Source of the DNA: Streptomyces halstedii
GTDB lineage: Bacteria; Actinomycetota; Actinomycetes; Streptomycetales; Streptomycetaceae
DNA length: 64,000 nt
Direction of reading: 5' to 3'
Assembly: GCA_000720535.1 (NCBI GenBank)
Contig: JOAZ01000012.1
Span: 124,001-188,000 of the forward strand
Shown: one piece after another, positions 24,843 to 33,144 of the stretch
Position numbering within the stretch: the stretch's first letter is position 1
Layout of the letters: every line of letters starts with the position of its first letter
The notes under the pieces: generated by a model
The model's database searches: none
What the model saw: the letters and a program-made list of their open reading frames with translations, nothing else
Told to the model about the DNA's origin: nothing
Made by a program: the position numbers and the translations under genes

Positions 24843-25266
24843 ACGAGGCTCGCCCGCACGGGAGTCCGGGCCCGCCCGCCCGGTACGGGCGGACGGGCGT
24901 GAGCAGCGGAACCCACCCCTGACGAGTGGCCGCCGGAAAGCCCGGCCCTCCTCCCGGACGCCGACCCGCCATCGAGCCGGTCGCCGAAGACTCGGTCATC
25001 CGCGGACTCGTCTGCCCGCCGATCCGGTCACCCGCCGAGCCGTACGCCCGCTGATCCGGGCGCCCGGGTGCCCCGCCAATCAGCAGGCACGCCGAACGGA
25101 ACAGAGGACTCATTCGGGCCTCCGGGAACTCAGGGAAAGGCGCCCTCCTCGGACTGCCTCATCGGCCGCCTCCTCTCACCTGCACCCTTCAGATGCCGTG
25201 AGCGCCGGGAGATGTTTCACCCCTGATCCCTGGAGCGGTCCCGATCTGCCGGATGCCCGAACCGCC
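24843..25266. other. Intergenic region, no gene seen
   Basis: About 420 bases after the deacetylase gene. Just past the stop there are CCCGCCCG/CGGGCGG stretches that could pair as a terminator, but the match is loose. The rest is repetitive in CCGCCG/GATCCGG-type words without a convincing frame. Confidence 0.4.
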
Positions 25267-25297
25267 TTGACGTCAACTTTGGTTGAGGTCTTAGCGT
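25267..25297 (+). promoter_or_regulatory. MerR-type promoter with dyad in a 19-bp spacer
   Basis: TTGACG (25267-25272), 19-base spacer, TAGCGT (25292-25297). Inside the spacer lies TCAAC-TTTG-GTTGA, a perfect dyad. Overlong spacers with a centred dyad are the hallmark of MerR/SoxR-controlled promoters. Confidence 0.65.
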
Positions 25298-25345
25298 CAG
25301 GCCGGCGCCGACCACCGCCGGTGCCTGATGACGGGAGAAGACCTC

Positions 25346-26179
25346 ATGATGCTTGTGACCGGGGCCATCGGAAATATTGGACGAGCCCTCGTGGAGGAGC
25401 TGCACGCGCTCGGCGCCGGACCGTTGAGGGGGCTCACCCGTGACACCGCGAAGGCCGTGTTTCCGAAGGGGGTCGAAGCGGTCGAGGGCGACCTCGCGCG
25501 GGCAGCGTCGCTGAAGTCGGCGCTGGAGGGCGTGCGTTCACTGTTCCTCGTGTCACGGGTGGGGGCGGACGCCGACATCCTCGACGCGGCGGGGCGGGCG
25601 GGCGTGGACCATGTGGTGCTGGTGTCGTCCATCACCGTCCAGACCCATCCGCATCTCGGTCCCGCCGGTGAGAACGTGGCCGTCGAGCGCCTGCTCAAGG
25701 ACAGCGGCATGGCGTGGACGATCTTGCGGCCGACCCAGTTCGCCTCGAACGTCATGTGGTGGGCGGACGCGATCCGCGGGCACGAAACGGTCCGTGTGCC
25801 GTATGCGGACGTCGGCCTCCCCACGATCCACCCCGCGGACATCGCGTCGGTGGCCCGGGTCGCGCTGACCGAACCCGGCCACCGAGAGCGGACGTACGCC
25901 CTGACCGGCCCGGAGAGGATCACCCCTCGTCAGCAGGTCGAGGCGATCGCGGCGGTACTGGGACGGGACGTGCCGTTCGCCGAGATCAGCCGGGAGGAGG
26001 CCCATCGCGAGATGGCCACCTTCCTCGGCGACGAAGCCGCTGACGCGGTGCTCGACCTGACCGGCGGCGACCTCAACGATGAACTGCTCACCGTGCGTGA
26101 CACCGTCTCCCGGATCACCGGCGCCCCGGCTAAGAGCTTTCCGCAATGGGTCTCGGAAAATGCTGCCGCCTTCGCCTGA
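25346..26179 (+). CDS. NmrA-like NAD(P)-binding oxidoreductase
   Basis: 277 residues. A Rossmann start MMLVTGAIGNIGRAL carries the GxxGxxG-type cofactor motif; the order of blocks (GDLARAASLKSALEGVRSLFLVS, VVLVSSITVQ, WTILRPTQFASN) matches the NmrA/YtfG-type atypical SDR family, which includes quinone reductases and redox sensors and lacks the classical YxxxK tyrosine pair. The start ATG 25346 is preceded by GGGAGAAG. The promoter about 50 bases upstream looks MerR/SoxR-type, so expression may respond to redox-active or thiol-reactive compounds, which would suit a quinone reductase (inference). Confidence 0.87.
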   Translation: MMLVTGAIGNIGRALVEELHALGAGPLRGLTRDTAKAVFPKGVEAVEGDLARAASLKSALEGVRSLFLVSRVGADADILDAAGRAGVDHVVLVSSITVQTHPHLGPAGENVAVERLLKDSGMAWTILRPTQFASNVMWWADAIRGHETVRVPYADVGLPTIHPADIASVARVALTEPGHRERTYALTGPERITPRQQVEAIAAVLGRDVPFAEISREEAHREMATFLGDEAADAVLDLTGGDLNDELLTVRDTVSRITGAPAKSFPQWVSENAAAFA

Positions 26180-26343
26180 GAGGTCATCTCGCTTGGGTGG
26201 GTGGGCTGTTGGACGGGGCGGAACGGGTGAGCGGTTGGTGCCGGACGGGCTGTGGGGGCCGTGGGGGCCTGCGGGGTGGTGCCCGGAGGGGCCGTCCGCG
26301 CAGGACCTTCCTGGTGCCGGTCCAGGCAGGGCATACTCGCGGG

Positions 26344-27210
26344 ATGGGGTCGATCTACCGTGACGAGAGGGGCCGTCGGTCCGTCCAGAGCTGGTGCGCC
26401 GATCAGCTCGAACGGTGGACGGTTCCGCACGAGCGCGTGGAGGTGACCGCCCAGGGGGCGCACACGCACATCGTGGCGGCGGGCTCCGGCGCGACGACGG
26501 TGGTCTTCCTCCCCGGAACCAATTTCAACGCCGCTTCCTCCTTGCCGTTGGCGACCGCTCTGGTCACCGCCGGACACCGGGTCCTCCTCGTGGACGTACC
26601 GGGGCAGCCCGGTCTCAGTTCCGCCGGACGTGGGCCCTCCGACGGCAGACTCTCCTGGTACGGCGCCTGGTTGGCCGAGACGTTGAAGGAGTTGTCGGTC
26701 GGGCCCGTGACGGTCCTGGGGCATTCCTTCGGCGCGGCCGTCGCCGTCTCGTGCGCCTCGCCGGGCGTCGAACGACAGGTACTCGTGTGTCCAGGCGGGC
26801 TGACCAGGCTCCGCGTCAGCGCCGGCGTGATGGCCGTATCAGCCGCCTGGTACCTGCGTCCGACGCCGCAACGCAGTGCCCGGCTCCTGCGAGCCATGCA
26901 CGCGCCCGGCCACCAGCCACGCGCTGAGCTGGTGGAATGGATGACACTGGTCGGGCGACACGTCCGCTCCAGCGGATCCCCAGGGGTCGCGGATGTGCCC
27001 CCGACGCCGCTTCGCCGCTGTGTCGTCGCGGGCGAGCATGACACCTTCCTGCCCCCTCGACGCCTCGGCCCGGCCGTGCGTGCGGCGTTCGGCATCGACC
27101 TTGACGTGGTTCCCCGCGGTGGTCATCTCCTGGTTGACGAAGCCCCCGCATACGTGGCTGCTCTCATCGACCACGCGGGCGGGACCCGGGCCTCCCCCGA
27201 GGCGACCTGA
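26344..27210 (+). CDS. Alpha/beta-fold hydrolase
   Basis: 288 residues. The oxyanion region VVFLPGTNFN, nucleophile elbow VLGHSFGAA with Ser128, a late acid (AGEHDTF) and the catalytic His in PRGGHLLVDE are all present, giving a complete triad. The N-terminal 40 residues are a charged extension. The substrate is unknown. The start ATG 26344 has no strong ribosome site, so translation may be weak or begin at a nearby alternative codon. It is 164 bases after the NmrA-like gene in the same direction; co-transcription is possible but not evident. Confidence 0.82.
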   Translation: MGSIYRDERGRRSVQSWCADQLERWTVPHERVEVTAQGAHTHIVAAGSGATTVVFLPGTNFNAASSLPLATALVTAGHRVLLVDVPGQPGLSSAGRGPSDGRLSWYGAWLAETLKELSVGPVTVLGHSFGAAVAVSCASPGVERQVLVCPGGLTRLRVSAGVMAVSAAWYLRPTPQRSARLLRAMHAPGHQPRAELVEWMTLVGRHVRSSGSPGVADVPPTPLRRCVVAGEHDTFLPPRRLGPAVRAAFGIDLDVVPRGGHLLVDEAPAYVAALIDHAGGTRASPEAT

Positions 27211-27250
27211 GAAGGCGGCCTGAGGAGGGGTCCTGAGGCGGTCCCGAGGA

Positions 27251-27272
27251 GGGGCCCCGGGGAAAGGGCCCC
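27251..27272. terminator. Possible terminator between convergent genes
   Basis: GGGGCCC and GGGCCCC separated by 8 bases, between the genes ending at 27210 and 27290. Confidence 0.45.
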
Positions 27273-27289
27273 CCGGCCGGCCGGACGGA

Positions 27290-28123
27290 TCAGCGCAGTC
27301 CGGCGAAGAGGTCGTTCTCGGGTACGGCCGCGCCGGTGGCGTCCTTGACACGTACGAAGGTCTCCGTGCCCATCCACTCGCGGAACCTCTCCTTGCCCAT
27401 CTTGAGGAAGAAGATGTTCTCGCCCTGACTGGAGTGCGCGGCCAGCGAGTCGAACTTCTGATCACTGAACGCGGTGGTGTCCACCCACGTGGTGATCTCG
27501 TCGTCGGGGAGGCCCATCTCGGCCAGCGCGGCGGCCTCGGCGGGATCCGGCTCCGGCATGTCCTCCTGGAACTCACGCATGGTCTCCCCGAACCGCTGCA
27601 TCATCGAGCGGGGCATCGTCGTCCAGTACACCTTCGGTGTCAGCGAGGTCATCTCCAGCGCCGCCATGGTGATGCGGTGGGCCTGGATGTGGTCGGGGTG
27701 GCCGTAGAAGCCGTTCTCGTCGTAGGTGACGACGACATCGGGCCGGTAGTGCCGCATGAGTTCCGCGAGGCGGGCGGCGCCCTCCTCCACGGGGGTCTGC
27801 CAGAAGGCCCCGGGGGCCTCGTTGCTCGGCCAGCCGGTCATCCCGGAGTCGGCGTAGTCCAGCATCTCCAGATCGCTGATCTTCAGGACGTCACAGCTCG
27901 CCTGGAGTTCCTGGCGCCGCATCGAGGCGACGGCCGCCGCATCGTGTCCCGGATCGCCTGGTTTGACACCCCCCGGTCCGTCACCGCAACCGCCGTCGGT
28001 ACACGTCACGAGGACCGTGCGGATGCCTTCCGCCGCGTACCGCGCGAGGACCCCACCGGTGCTGGTGGCCTCGTCGTCGGGGTGGGCGTGTACTGCCATG
28101 AGGGTCAGGGGCCGGTCAGTCAT
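27290..28123 (-). CDS. PIG-L/LmbE-family N-acetyl-sugar deacetylase
   Basis: 277 residues. The N-terminal metal site is AVHAHPDDEAT (His14, Asp17) with a second site NGFYGHPDHIQAH (His142, His145), the zinc-binding pattern of PIG-L deacetylases. The family includes mycothiol biosynthesis enzyme MshB and mycothiol-conjugate amidase Mca, which share the CTDGGCGD-type loop seen here at 41-48; the length (about 290 in Mca) also fits, so a mycothiol-related role is plausible. The start ATG 28123 follows AGGAGGACTG. It is preceded on the same strand by a serine-hydrolase gene with a terminator between. Confidence 0.88.
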   Translation of the reverse strand: MTDRPLTLMAVHAHPDDEATSTGGVLARYAAEGIRTVLVTCTDGGCGDGPGGVKPGDPGHDAAAVASMRRQELQASCDVLKISDLEMLDYADSGMTGWPSNEAPGAFWQTPVEEGAARLAELMRHYRPDVVVTYDENGFYGHPDHIQAHRITMAALEMTSLTPKVYWTTMPRSMMQRFGETMREFQEDMPEPDPAEAAALAEMGLPDDEITTWVDTTAFSDQKFDSLAAHSSQGENIFFLKMGKERFREWMGTETFVRVKDATGAAVPENDLFAGLR

Positions 28124-28399
28124 GGAAAACAGTCCTCCTGCGGAACTACGTCTCGGTCCGAGTGCGCGGCGGGCGTACCGCGATCGCGGGCCCGGGGCCT
28201 GGTGGGGCGGACGGCCTCGTGGACTCCGTGTCCCCGCGTGGTCTCCATGTTCCCCGCCCGTGCGGCGCCGGTCCCTCGGTTGCAACCGTGCCGACCGGAC
28301 GGGTTGTTCCCGGCGCGGCCGCTCGCCTTCGAGGCGTCGGCGTCGCGAGGAGGCCAGGGCCGCGCCGGTGCCTCGTACCGGGCTCCCGGGCAACGGCGA

Positions 28400-28436
28400 C
28401 CGCGTCGCCGCCCGGGATCTTCGGGCGGCGACGCGG
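28400..28436 (-). terminator. Terminator of the serine hydrolase gene
   Basis: 15-bp perfect stem (CCGCGTCGCCGCCCG and complement) with a 7-base loop, 32 bases after the stop at 28468. The rest of the 344-bp gap down to 28123 shows no gene. Confidence 0.85.
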
Positions 28437-28467
28437 AGGGTGGCAGGTGGGTGGTGGCCGGGGGCGG

Positions 28468-29685
28468 CTACTGACAGATGGCCGTATCCACCAGGTCCTG
28501 TACGTGCTGGTGCGCCTCCAGAATCCCGTCGAGGTCGGCGGCCACCGCGCTCGACAGTGCCGTGACGGCCACCGTGGCCGCGCGGCCGTCGTCCGTGACG
28601 CCGCCGAAGGTCTCGTAACCGTGGATCGAACCGCCGTGGCCCCACAGGTCGCCACCGCAGGACAGGGGCGTACGGAAGAGGCCCAGGCCGTACTCGGTGC
28701 CGGGCGTCGGAGATCCCTCGGCGGCCGGGACCGTGGTCGTCATCTCCTTCAGCTCGGCGGCGTCCAGCACCTCGCCGCCGAGCAGGGCGGAGAAGAAGTG
28801 GTTGAGGTCGCGCGGCGTGGTGACGAGCTGCCCGGCGGCCCAGGCCTGGGACGGGTCGAGGCGGGTGATGTCCTCCAGCGGGCTGCCGGGCGTCGAGGCG
28901 CCGTAGCCCTTGGGGTGGGTGCCCCGGATGTCGCGCTCGCCCGCGTTCGGCCAGTAGGTGTCCTTCAGGCCGAGGGGGCGGATGATCCGGTTCGTGATCT
29001 CCTCACCGAAGGGCCGGCCGGTGACCTTTTCGACGAGGAGCCCCGCCAGGACGTAATTGGTATTGCTGTACTGCCACTTCGCGCCGGGCTCGAACACCGC
29101 CTTCTCAGCCAGGGCGAGGTCGAGCATCTCGCGCGGGTTGTAGTACGTGTCGCGGATCTCGAACGGGTTCGGGGGCAGCGACTGGGTGTAGTCGGGCAGA
29201 CCGCTGGTGTGCTGGAGCAGGTTCCGTACGGTGATCCGCGACCCGTCGATGCCGTCGCCTCGCACCAGACCCGGCAGGTAGGTCTCGATCGGTTCGTCCA
29301 GGTCCACCGTGCCCTCACCGACCAACTGGAGCACGACCGCCGAAGTGAACGCCTTGGTGTTGCTGCCGGCCCGCACCCGGCCGTTCACCGGCACGGCGGC
29401 GCCGGTCTCCAGGTCACCGGTGCCGACGGTGTAGTCACGGACCCGTCCGTCCCGGCCCCCGACGGCGGCCAGCACGGCGGGGAAACCGTCCTCGCGCACC
29501 AGGTCCTTCGCGCCCTCGCTCACGGCGTCACGGTGACCGGCGCGGCCCTGGGCGCCATAGGCCAGGGAGCCGCCCACAGCGAGACCGCCGCCCAGGACCG
29601 CCAGCGCGGCGACCACCGACAACACGCGGCGGGCGCGCTGCTTCCTCGGCTTGTTCGGGGCGGAGGTGTGAAGACGAACGGACAC
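28468..29685 (-). CDS. Serine hydrolase, D-alanyl-D-alanine carboxypeptidase R61-like
   Basis: 405 residues, almost exactly the precursor length of the Streptomyces R61 DD-peptidase. A basic N-terminus plus one hydrophobic segment (about 22-44) directs export. The active-site motifs are SxxK at Ser108-Lys111 (AGSNTKAFT), YxN in WQYSNTNYVLAGLL, and HGG in LWGHGGSIHGY. Other R61-like blocks are ITVRNLLQHTSGLPDYT and GTHPKGYG. It belongs to the class C beta-lactamase fold and probably trims D-alanine from peptidoglycan stems. The start is GTG 29685, preceded by GGAAGGAAG; the frame is open further upstream but without a ribosome site. Confidence 0.92.
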   Translation of the reverse strand: MSVRLHTSAPNKPRKQRARRVLSVVAALAVLGGGLAVGGSLAYGAQGRAGHRDAVSEGAKDLVREDGFPAVLAAVGGRDGRVRDYTVGTGDLETGAAVPVNGRVRAGSNTKAFTSAVVLQLVGEGTVDLDEPIETYLPGLVRGDGIDGSRITVRNLLQHTSGLPDYTQSLPPNPFEIRDTYYNPREMLDLALAEKAVFEPGAKWQYSNTNYVLAGLLVEKVTGRPFGEEITNRIIRPLGLKDTYWPNAGERDIRGTHPKGYGASTPGSPLEDITRLDPSQAWAAGQLVTTPRDLNHFFSALLGGEVLDAAELKEMTTTVPAAEGSPTPGTEYGLGLFRTPLSCGGDLWGHGGSIHGYETFGGVTDDGRAATVAVTALSSAVAADLDGILEAHQHVQDLVDTAICQ

Positions 29686-30013
29686 GGGGCTTCCTTCCAA
29701 CAGGGCTTGCTCGGCGACCCGTTGAGCATGTCGCGGACCGTCCACCCGCTCGATGGCCCCAGCCTGCGGAAACGGGGTGTATCCAGCACCACCCCCGGCC
29801 GTGAGGACTTCCACAGCGTCCGGGCCCCAGGCGGGTCATCGGTGGAACCCGCGGGGATGCTGAGACGCGGGTGGTGGGCCGAGCTGAAGGGGGCCGGCCG
29901 CGCCCGGTAGGGCAGCGGGGCCCGGACCGTTGTGTTGCGGTCCGCCGTGCCCCATGCGGTACCGCCCTGGGCAGTAGTCCCATGCGGCGCCACCCTGCGG
30001 CAGTAGTGGTGTG
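29686..30013. other. 328-bp gap with no recognised gene
   Basis: It lies upstream of the serine hydrolase and downstream of the DUF6243 gene, both on the minus strand. Small repeats of GCAGTAGT occur near 29971-30009, and GGACCG/CGGTCC (29924-29943) could form a weak hairpin. Nothing else is supported. Confidence 0.4.
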
Positions 30014-30229
30014 TCAGCCCTGCGCGGTGTCGTTGTCCGTCTGCCCTGAGCCCTCGTCTGTGGCTGCCTTCTCGCGCATCTTGCGTACGAGTTCCGCTTT
30101 CTGGTCGGCGGCGCTCTTGCGGTCGAGGTTGCGGTGCGGGCCGTTGTTCTGCCGTTCAGTGCGGGACAGCCTCTTGCGCTGGCCGCCGCCCATGCCCACG
30201 GGGTTGTTGATGTTCTTGCTCACGGTCAT
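30014..30229 (-). CDS. DUF6243 family small basic protein
   Basis: 71 residues starting MTVSKNINNPVGMGGGQRKR, which I recognise as the DUF6243 family, widespread in Streptomyces and of unknown function. Strongly charged, probably disordered, with a basic middle (RKRLSRTERQNNGPHRNLDR) that could bind nucleic acid. The start ATG 30229 follows AGGAGAACCC; an upstream in-frame start gives only a poor extension. It lies just outside the decayed tRNA-Gly att trace at 30321 and therefore marks the left edge of the accessory region. Confidence 0.82.
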   Translation of the reverse strand: MTVSKNINNPVGMGGGQRKRLSRTERQNNGPHRNLDRKSAADQKAELVRKMREKAATDEGSGQTDNDTAQG

Positions 30230-30320
30230 GGGTTCTCCTGGGAGGGTGCGAAGTGGTCTGGCCTGCGGATTCATCGTTGGGGGCGGGCGCCGCGGCCTCG
30301 GGGGACGTTAGCAGGGGCCC

Positions 30321-30349
30321 ACCCGTCGAACTCGCGCTCCGAGCTTGGA
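30321..30349. repeat. Decayed tRNA-Gly att copy (site A)
   Basis: TCGAACTCGCGCTCCGAGCT (30326-30345) and the following TGG match the T-loop to anticodon part of the tRNA-Gly gene at 44604-44677 with one substitution. The acceptor-stem part is lost. At 35 bases beyond the core is CCTGACCTGC, and 53 bases beyond that GACCGCTG, which occur at nearly the same spacing after sites B and C. Confidence 0.6.
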
Positions 30350-30578
30350 TGACAGGCGCCACCTATCCCCGTGTATCGCGCCTGACCTGCGGGAACGTAC
30401 ACCCGGTGACATCGTCCTGACTGCTCCGTCAGCACTCTTGGTGACCGCTGTTCACCGCCCCTTCTGGCACGTTGTGGCATGGGCTTCCACGCGGGCAACC
30501 GCTCGGAGGGGCTGCCCGGCCGGAGCTACATGGCTGTGGCCGACGGTGATCGCCGGGTGGTGTGCGGCCGGGCCTGGG

Positions 30579-30977
30579 TCAGGCCGGCGGGGTGTCGGGG
30601 CGGGCGTCGTACGCGGCGCGGGCGGCGTCGATGTGGGTCAGGTGGGTGATGCTCCACTCCAGCAGGGGCGCGGTGGCTTCGCGGAGGGTCCTGCCCATCG
30701 GAGTGAGTTCGTAACTGACGTGCGGTGGCATGACATTGCGGACGGTCCGTGTGAGGATCCCATCGCGTTCCAGGCCGCGCAGGGTGACGGTGAGCATGCG
30801 CTGGCTGATCCCGTCGACGGCCCGCTTGAGTTCGGTGAAGCGGCGTGGCCCCTGGCTGAGATTGCGCACGATCAGCAGCGACCACTTGTCCCCGACGATG
30901 CCGAGCACTTCACGGGCCTGGCACGGGTCGTCCTCCGGCTGTGCCGCCCGCGACTCGCCGCCCGCTGTGCCGTTCAC
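30579..30977 (-). CDS. HxlR-family transcriptional regulator
   Basis: 132 residues, a single winged-helix domain. Signature blocks: VLGIVGDKWSLLIVRNLSQGPRRFTELKRAVDGI (read in two parts, about 24-58), SQRMLTVTLRGLERDGILTRTV, and VSYELTPMGRTL. A cysteine before the domain (DDPCQAREVL) sits where redox-sensing HxlR/HypR proteins often have one. The start is GTG 30977 with GGAGGTAACC in front. It is divergent from an alpha/beta hydrolase gene and the 158-bp gap contains a dyad (30998-31013) likely to be its operator. It lies between att traces A and B, so it may be transferred cargo. Confidence 0.9.
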   Translation of the reverse strand: MNGTAGGESRAAQPEDDPCQAREVLGIVGDKWSLLIVRNLSQGPRRFTELKRAVDGISQRMLTVTLRGLERDGILTRTVRNVMPPHVSYELTPMGRTLREATAPLLEWSITHLTHIDAARAAYDARPDTPPA

Positions 30978-30997
30978 GGTTACCTCCAGAGAACCAG

Positions 30998-31013
30998 GGC
31001 ACGTAAATGTGCC
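30998..31013. promoter_or_regulatory. Probable HxlR operator
   Basis: GGCAC-GTAAAT-GTGCC, a 5-bp-arm dyad 21 bases upstream of the HxlR start codon, in the divergent promoter region. Confidence 0.5.
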
Positions 31014-31135
31014 TTATTGATCGGGGTGCGGCAGGTGCAGCACGATGATGACGGTTCCCAAAGAGTACCGAGGCACAAACAGGAACCGCGATGTTCCCGT
31101 GCCGTCACGCCCCGAAGAGGAAGAGAAATCCCCTC

Positions 31136-31915
31136 ATGGCAACTTTTCTGCTCGTGCACGGTGCCTGGCACAGCGGCCGCTGCTGGGAGCGGGTGGTTCC
31201 ACTGCTGGAGTCGGCCGGACACCGCGTGTTCGCACCCTCGCTGACCGGCTACGGCGACAAGGCGCACCTGCTCGGCCCCGAGGTGGGGCTCGACACGCAC
31301 GTCGAGGACGTCGTGAAGCTGATCCACGAGGAGGACCTGAGCGAGGTGGTGCTCGTGGGGCACAGCTACGCGGGGCTGGTCGTCTCCTCCGTGGCCAACG
31401 AGGTGCCGGAACGGATCGCGCATCTGGTGTACCTGGACGCGATGGTCCCGGAGCACGGCGAGACCGCCGTCGACGTGCAGCCCATGACTCAGAACCTGAT
31501 CGACCTGGCCGCCAAGTCCGACAACGGCTGGCGCATTCCGCCACTGCCCGAGATGCCTCCGCCCCTAGGGCTGTTCGGGGTCACCGACCCGGTGGACATC
31601 GCATGGCTGCGTGCGATGCTCTCCGACCAACCGGTGCGCTGCCTGCGGCAACCGGTCCGGCTGGACAACCCCGCCTTGGACTCGGTCCCGCGTACGCATA
31701 TCCACTGTGTCAGTGCGGAGGTGGAAGGCATCGTGCGGCGGCCTGTCCCCGCGACACAGCCCAACGGCTCCCCGGCACGGATACGGGAACTGCCGACCGG
31801 ACACGACTGCATGATCACCATGCCGTCGGACCTGAGCGAGCTGCTGCTTGAATCCACACTCCGTCAGCGTCCGGACGGTGACTGCGGTAGCGAGCCGCAC
31901 ACGGCCCGCCGCTGA
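31136..31915 (+). CDS. Alpha/beta-fold hydrolase (esterase-like)
   Basis: 259 residues. It begins MATFLLVHGAWHSGRCWERV (oxyanion HG), has the nucleophile elbow VLVGHSYAGLV with Ser77 and the late catalytic His in LPTGHDCMIT. This pattern matches the methyl-esterase/hydroxynitrile-lyase-like subgroup (EstC/SABP2 type) that acts on small aromatic esters; the exact substrate is unknown. The ATG 31136 is the start of the conserved domain, with GAGGAAGAG about 12 bases upstream. It is divergent from and probably repressed by the HxlR-type regulator. About 30 C-terminal residues are a charged tail without homology. Confidence 0.87.
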   Translation: MATFLLVHGAWHSGRCWERVVPLLESAGHRVFAPSLTGYGDKAHLLGPEVGLDTHVEDVVKLIHEEDLSEVVLVGHSYAGLVVSSVANEVPERIAHLVYLDAMVPEHGETAVDVQPMTQNLIDLAAKSDNGWRIPPLPEMPPPLGLFGVTDPVDIAWLRAMLSDQPVRCLRQPVRLDNPALDSVPRTHIHCVSAEVEGIVRRPVPATQPNGSPARIRELPTGHDCMITMPSDLSELLLESTLRQRPDGDCGSEPHTARR

Positions 31916-32093
31916 CGGACGGTGAACCTGGGCCACGATTCCGCCCGCTCCCAACGAGCTGGGGCGTAGGAGGGCCTCGGCGCCCGCATCGTTGTACGCG
32001 TGGTCGCGGCTGATCGACCTTGTGCGAACCGCCCGGGAGAAGACGGAGGGAGAAGCCTTCTGGTGCCGATCCGGTGCGGGCCCCTGAACGGTG
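31916..32093. other. Short region left of att site B, no gene seen
   Basis: No frame with a ribosome site and no recognised motif. It ends at the repeat copy starting 32094. Confidence 0.3.
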
Positions 32094-32182
32094 CCGGACA
32101 ACAAAGAAGCCCCCGGCCGCTGGCCTAGGGCTTTCTCATGGAGCGGGTGACGAGAATCGAACTCGCGCTCTGAGCTTGGGAA
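32094..32182. repeat. tRNA-Gly 3'-end direct repeat (att site B)
   Basis: Contains the tRNA-Gly downstream terminator (AGCCCCCGGCCGCTGGCCTAGGGCT region) and the 3' part of the tRNA including encoded CCA, up to CCCAAGCTC of the anticodon arm. Nearly identical to site C (43296-43382) and to the tRNA locus itself. The sequence diverges exactly after TTGGGAA, inside the anticodon stem-loop. Confidence 0.85.
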
Positions 32183-32367
32183 TCAGCGGTGCTTGAACGA
32201 CAGCATTGGCTCTGACCTGCATGTTTGGTTGAGACGTGCGAGGCCGGAGTGGTCTCCGGGCACCGCACATGACCGCTGTTGTCCGTCCCGCTGGGTACGG
32301 ATGGGGCACGAGCGGCGGCAGCCGCAACAGAACCCGCCGAGGTACACGCTCCGGGTGGGCTGGCGGG
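32183..32367. other. Former attP arm region next to site B
   Basis: From 32183 the sequence keeps short blocks in common with the region after site C: GGCTCTGACCTGCAT, then 51 bases, then TGACCGCTG and TGTCCGTCC or close variants. This looks like the phage-type att arm where an integrase gene would normally end, but no integrase coding sequence follows. Confidence 0.45.
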
Positions 32368-32767
32368 TCAGAGAGGGACGATGCGGACCTGTTTACCGCA
32401 GAGCTTGGCCATGTCGTCGCTGTCGGAGGTCAGCAGGGCGACCGGTTTCGGCTGGCGGAGCGCGACCTCGGCGACCGTGGCGTCGATGGCGTACTCGTGT
32501 CCGTGCAGCCGGCGCCGTTGAGGAGCTCCGCTGCCGCTTTGGCCGCTTGCTCGGTGACCGTTCTACCTTGATGCGGGACAGGGCCCAGTTCAGACGGGGG
32601 ATGTCGGTACGGGAGTGACTGGCTTCCACGATGGTGTTCGCCCCGATCACGAGGTCAGCTCCCATGCCGTGGAAGACCTGCAACATCGCGAGAAGCCTGC
32701 GGTCCTGCGCGATCCAGGCGGAGAGCTCTTCCGAGTCCAGGACGACGGTCTCGATGCGCTCGCTCAC
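32368..32767 (-). pseudogene. PIN-domain (VapC-like) toxin, two frameshifts
   Basis: GTG 32767 overlaps the antitoxin stop (GTGA). The first 67 residues are a good PIN N-terminus: IETVVLDSEELSAWIAQDRR, with an acidic residue for metal, and ADLVIGANTIVEASHSRTD. The frame then runs into non-protein sequence, but VTEQAAKAAAELL is found in a second frame and HGHEYAIDATVAEVAL plus the C-terminal LLTSDSDDMAKLCGKQVRIV in a third, ending at the stop at 32368-32370. Thus at least two frameshifts interrupt a VapC-type ribonuclease gene. A sequencing error is possible but two in 60 bases is less likely. The antitoxin is intact. Confidence 0.75.
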
Positions 32768-33012
32768 GCGGCGTCCGCGTCTTCGGTGGAACCGGCGGTG
32801 CCAAAGATCTTCGAGTGGGCCTCGGCGAGCTCCTCGTCTCTGAAGCCTCCGTGCTCTTCCTCGTACCGGCGAAGGGCGTTGCCCAGAAGCTGGTGCCGGA
32901 TCTGGCGGGCGACGGCTTCCGCTACATAGCCGGAGACGTTGTCCGTGAGCTTGCGAAGCTCCGCCACCTGATCGCTGGGGAGTGTGAGGGTAATGCGAGT
33001 CGTTGAGGACAT
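32764..33012 (-). CDS. Ribbon-helix-helix antitoxin of the PIN pair
   Basis: 82 residues. The N-terminus MSSTTRITLTLPSDQVAELRK followed by VSGYVAEAVARQI is a ribbon-helix-helix DNA-binding domain; the C-terminal half (EEEHGGFRDEELAEAHSKIFG) is the acidic arm expected to wrap the toxin. It overlaps the PIN toxin gene by 4 bases, the usual order antitoxin then toxin. It should repress its own operon. Because the toxin frame is broken, the antitoxin may now be a free-standing remnant, or may protect against a similar toxin elsewhere. Confidence 0.85.
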   Translation of the reverse strand: MSSTTRITLTLPSDQVAELRKLTDNVSGYVAEAVARQIRHQLLGNALRRYEEEHGGFRDEELAEAHSKIFGTAGSTEDADAA

Positions 33013-33144
33013 ACGTCAAGCATGCTGGAGTATGCGCGAGAGGGCTTGGGTTTGCGGCACCGACCGTTCCGGTCAAGGCTTCGCGACTGGAGGGTGCGGC
33101 TTCCGGCGTGGGAGTATTCCGCCCGCAGGCCATGCGCGTATCGG

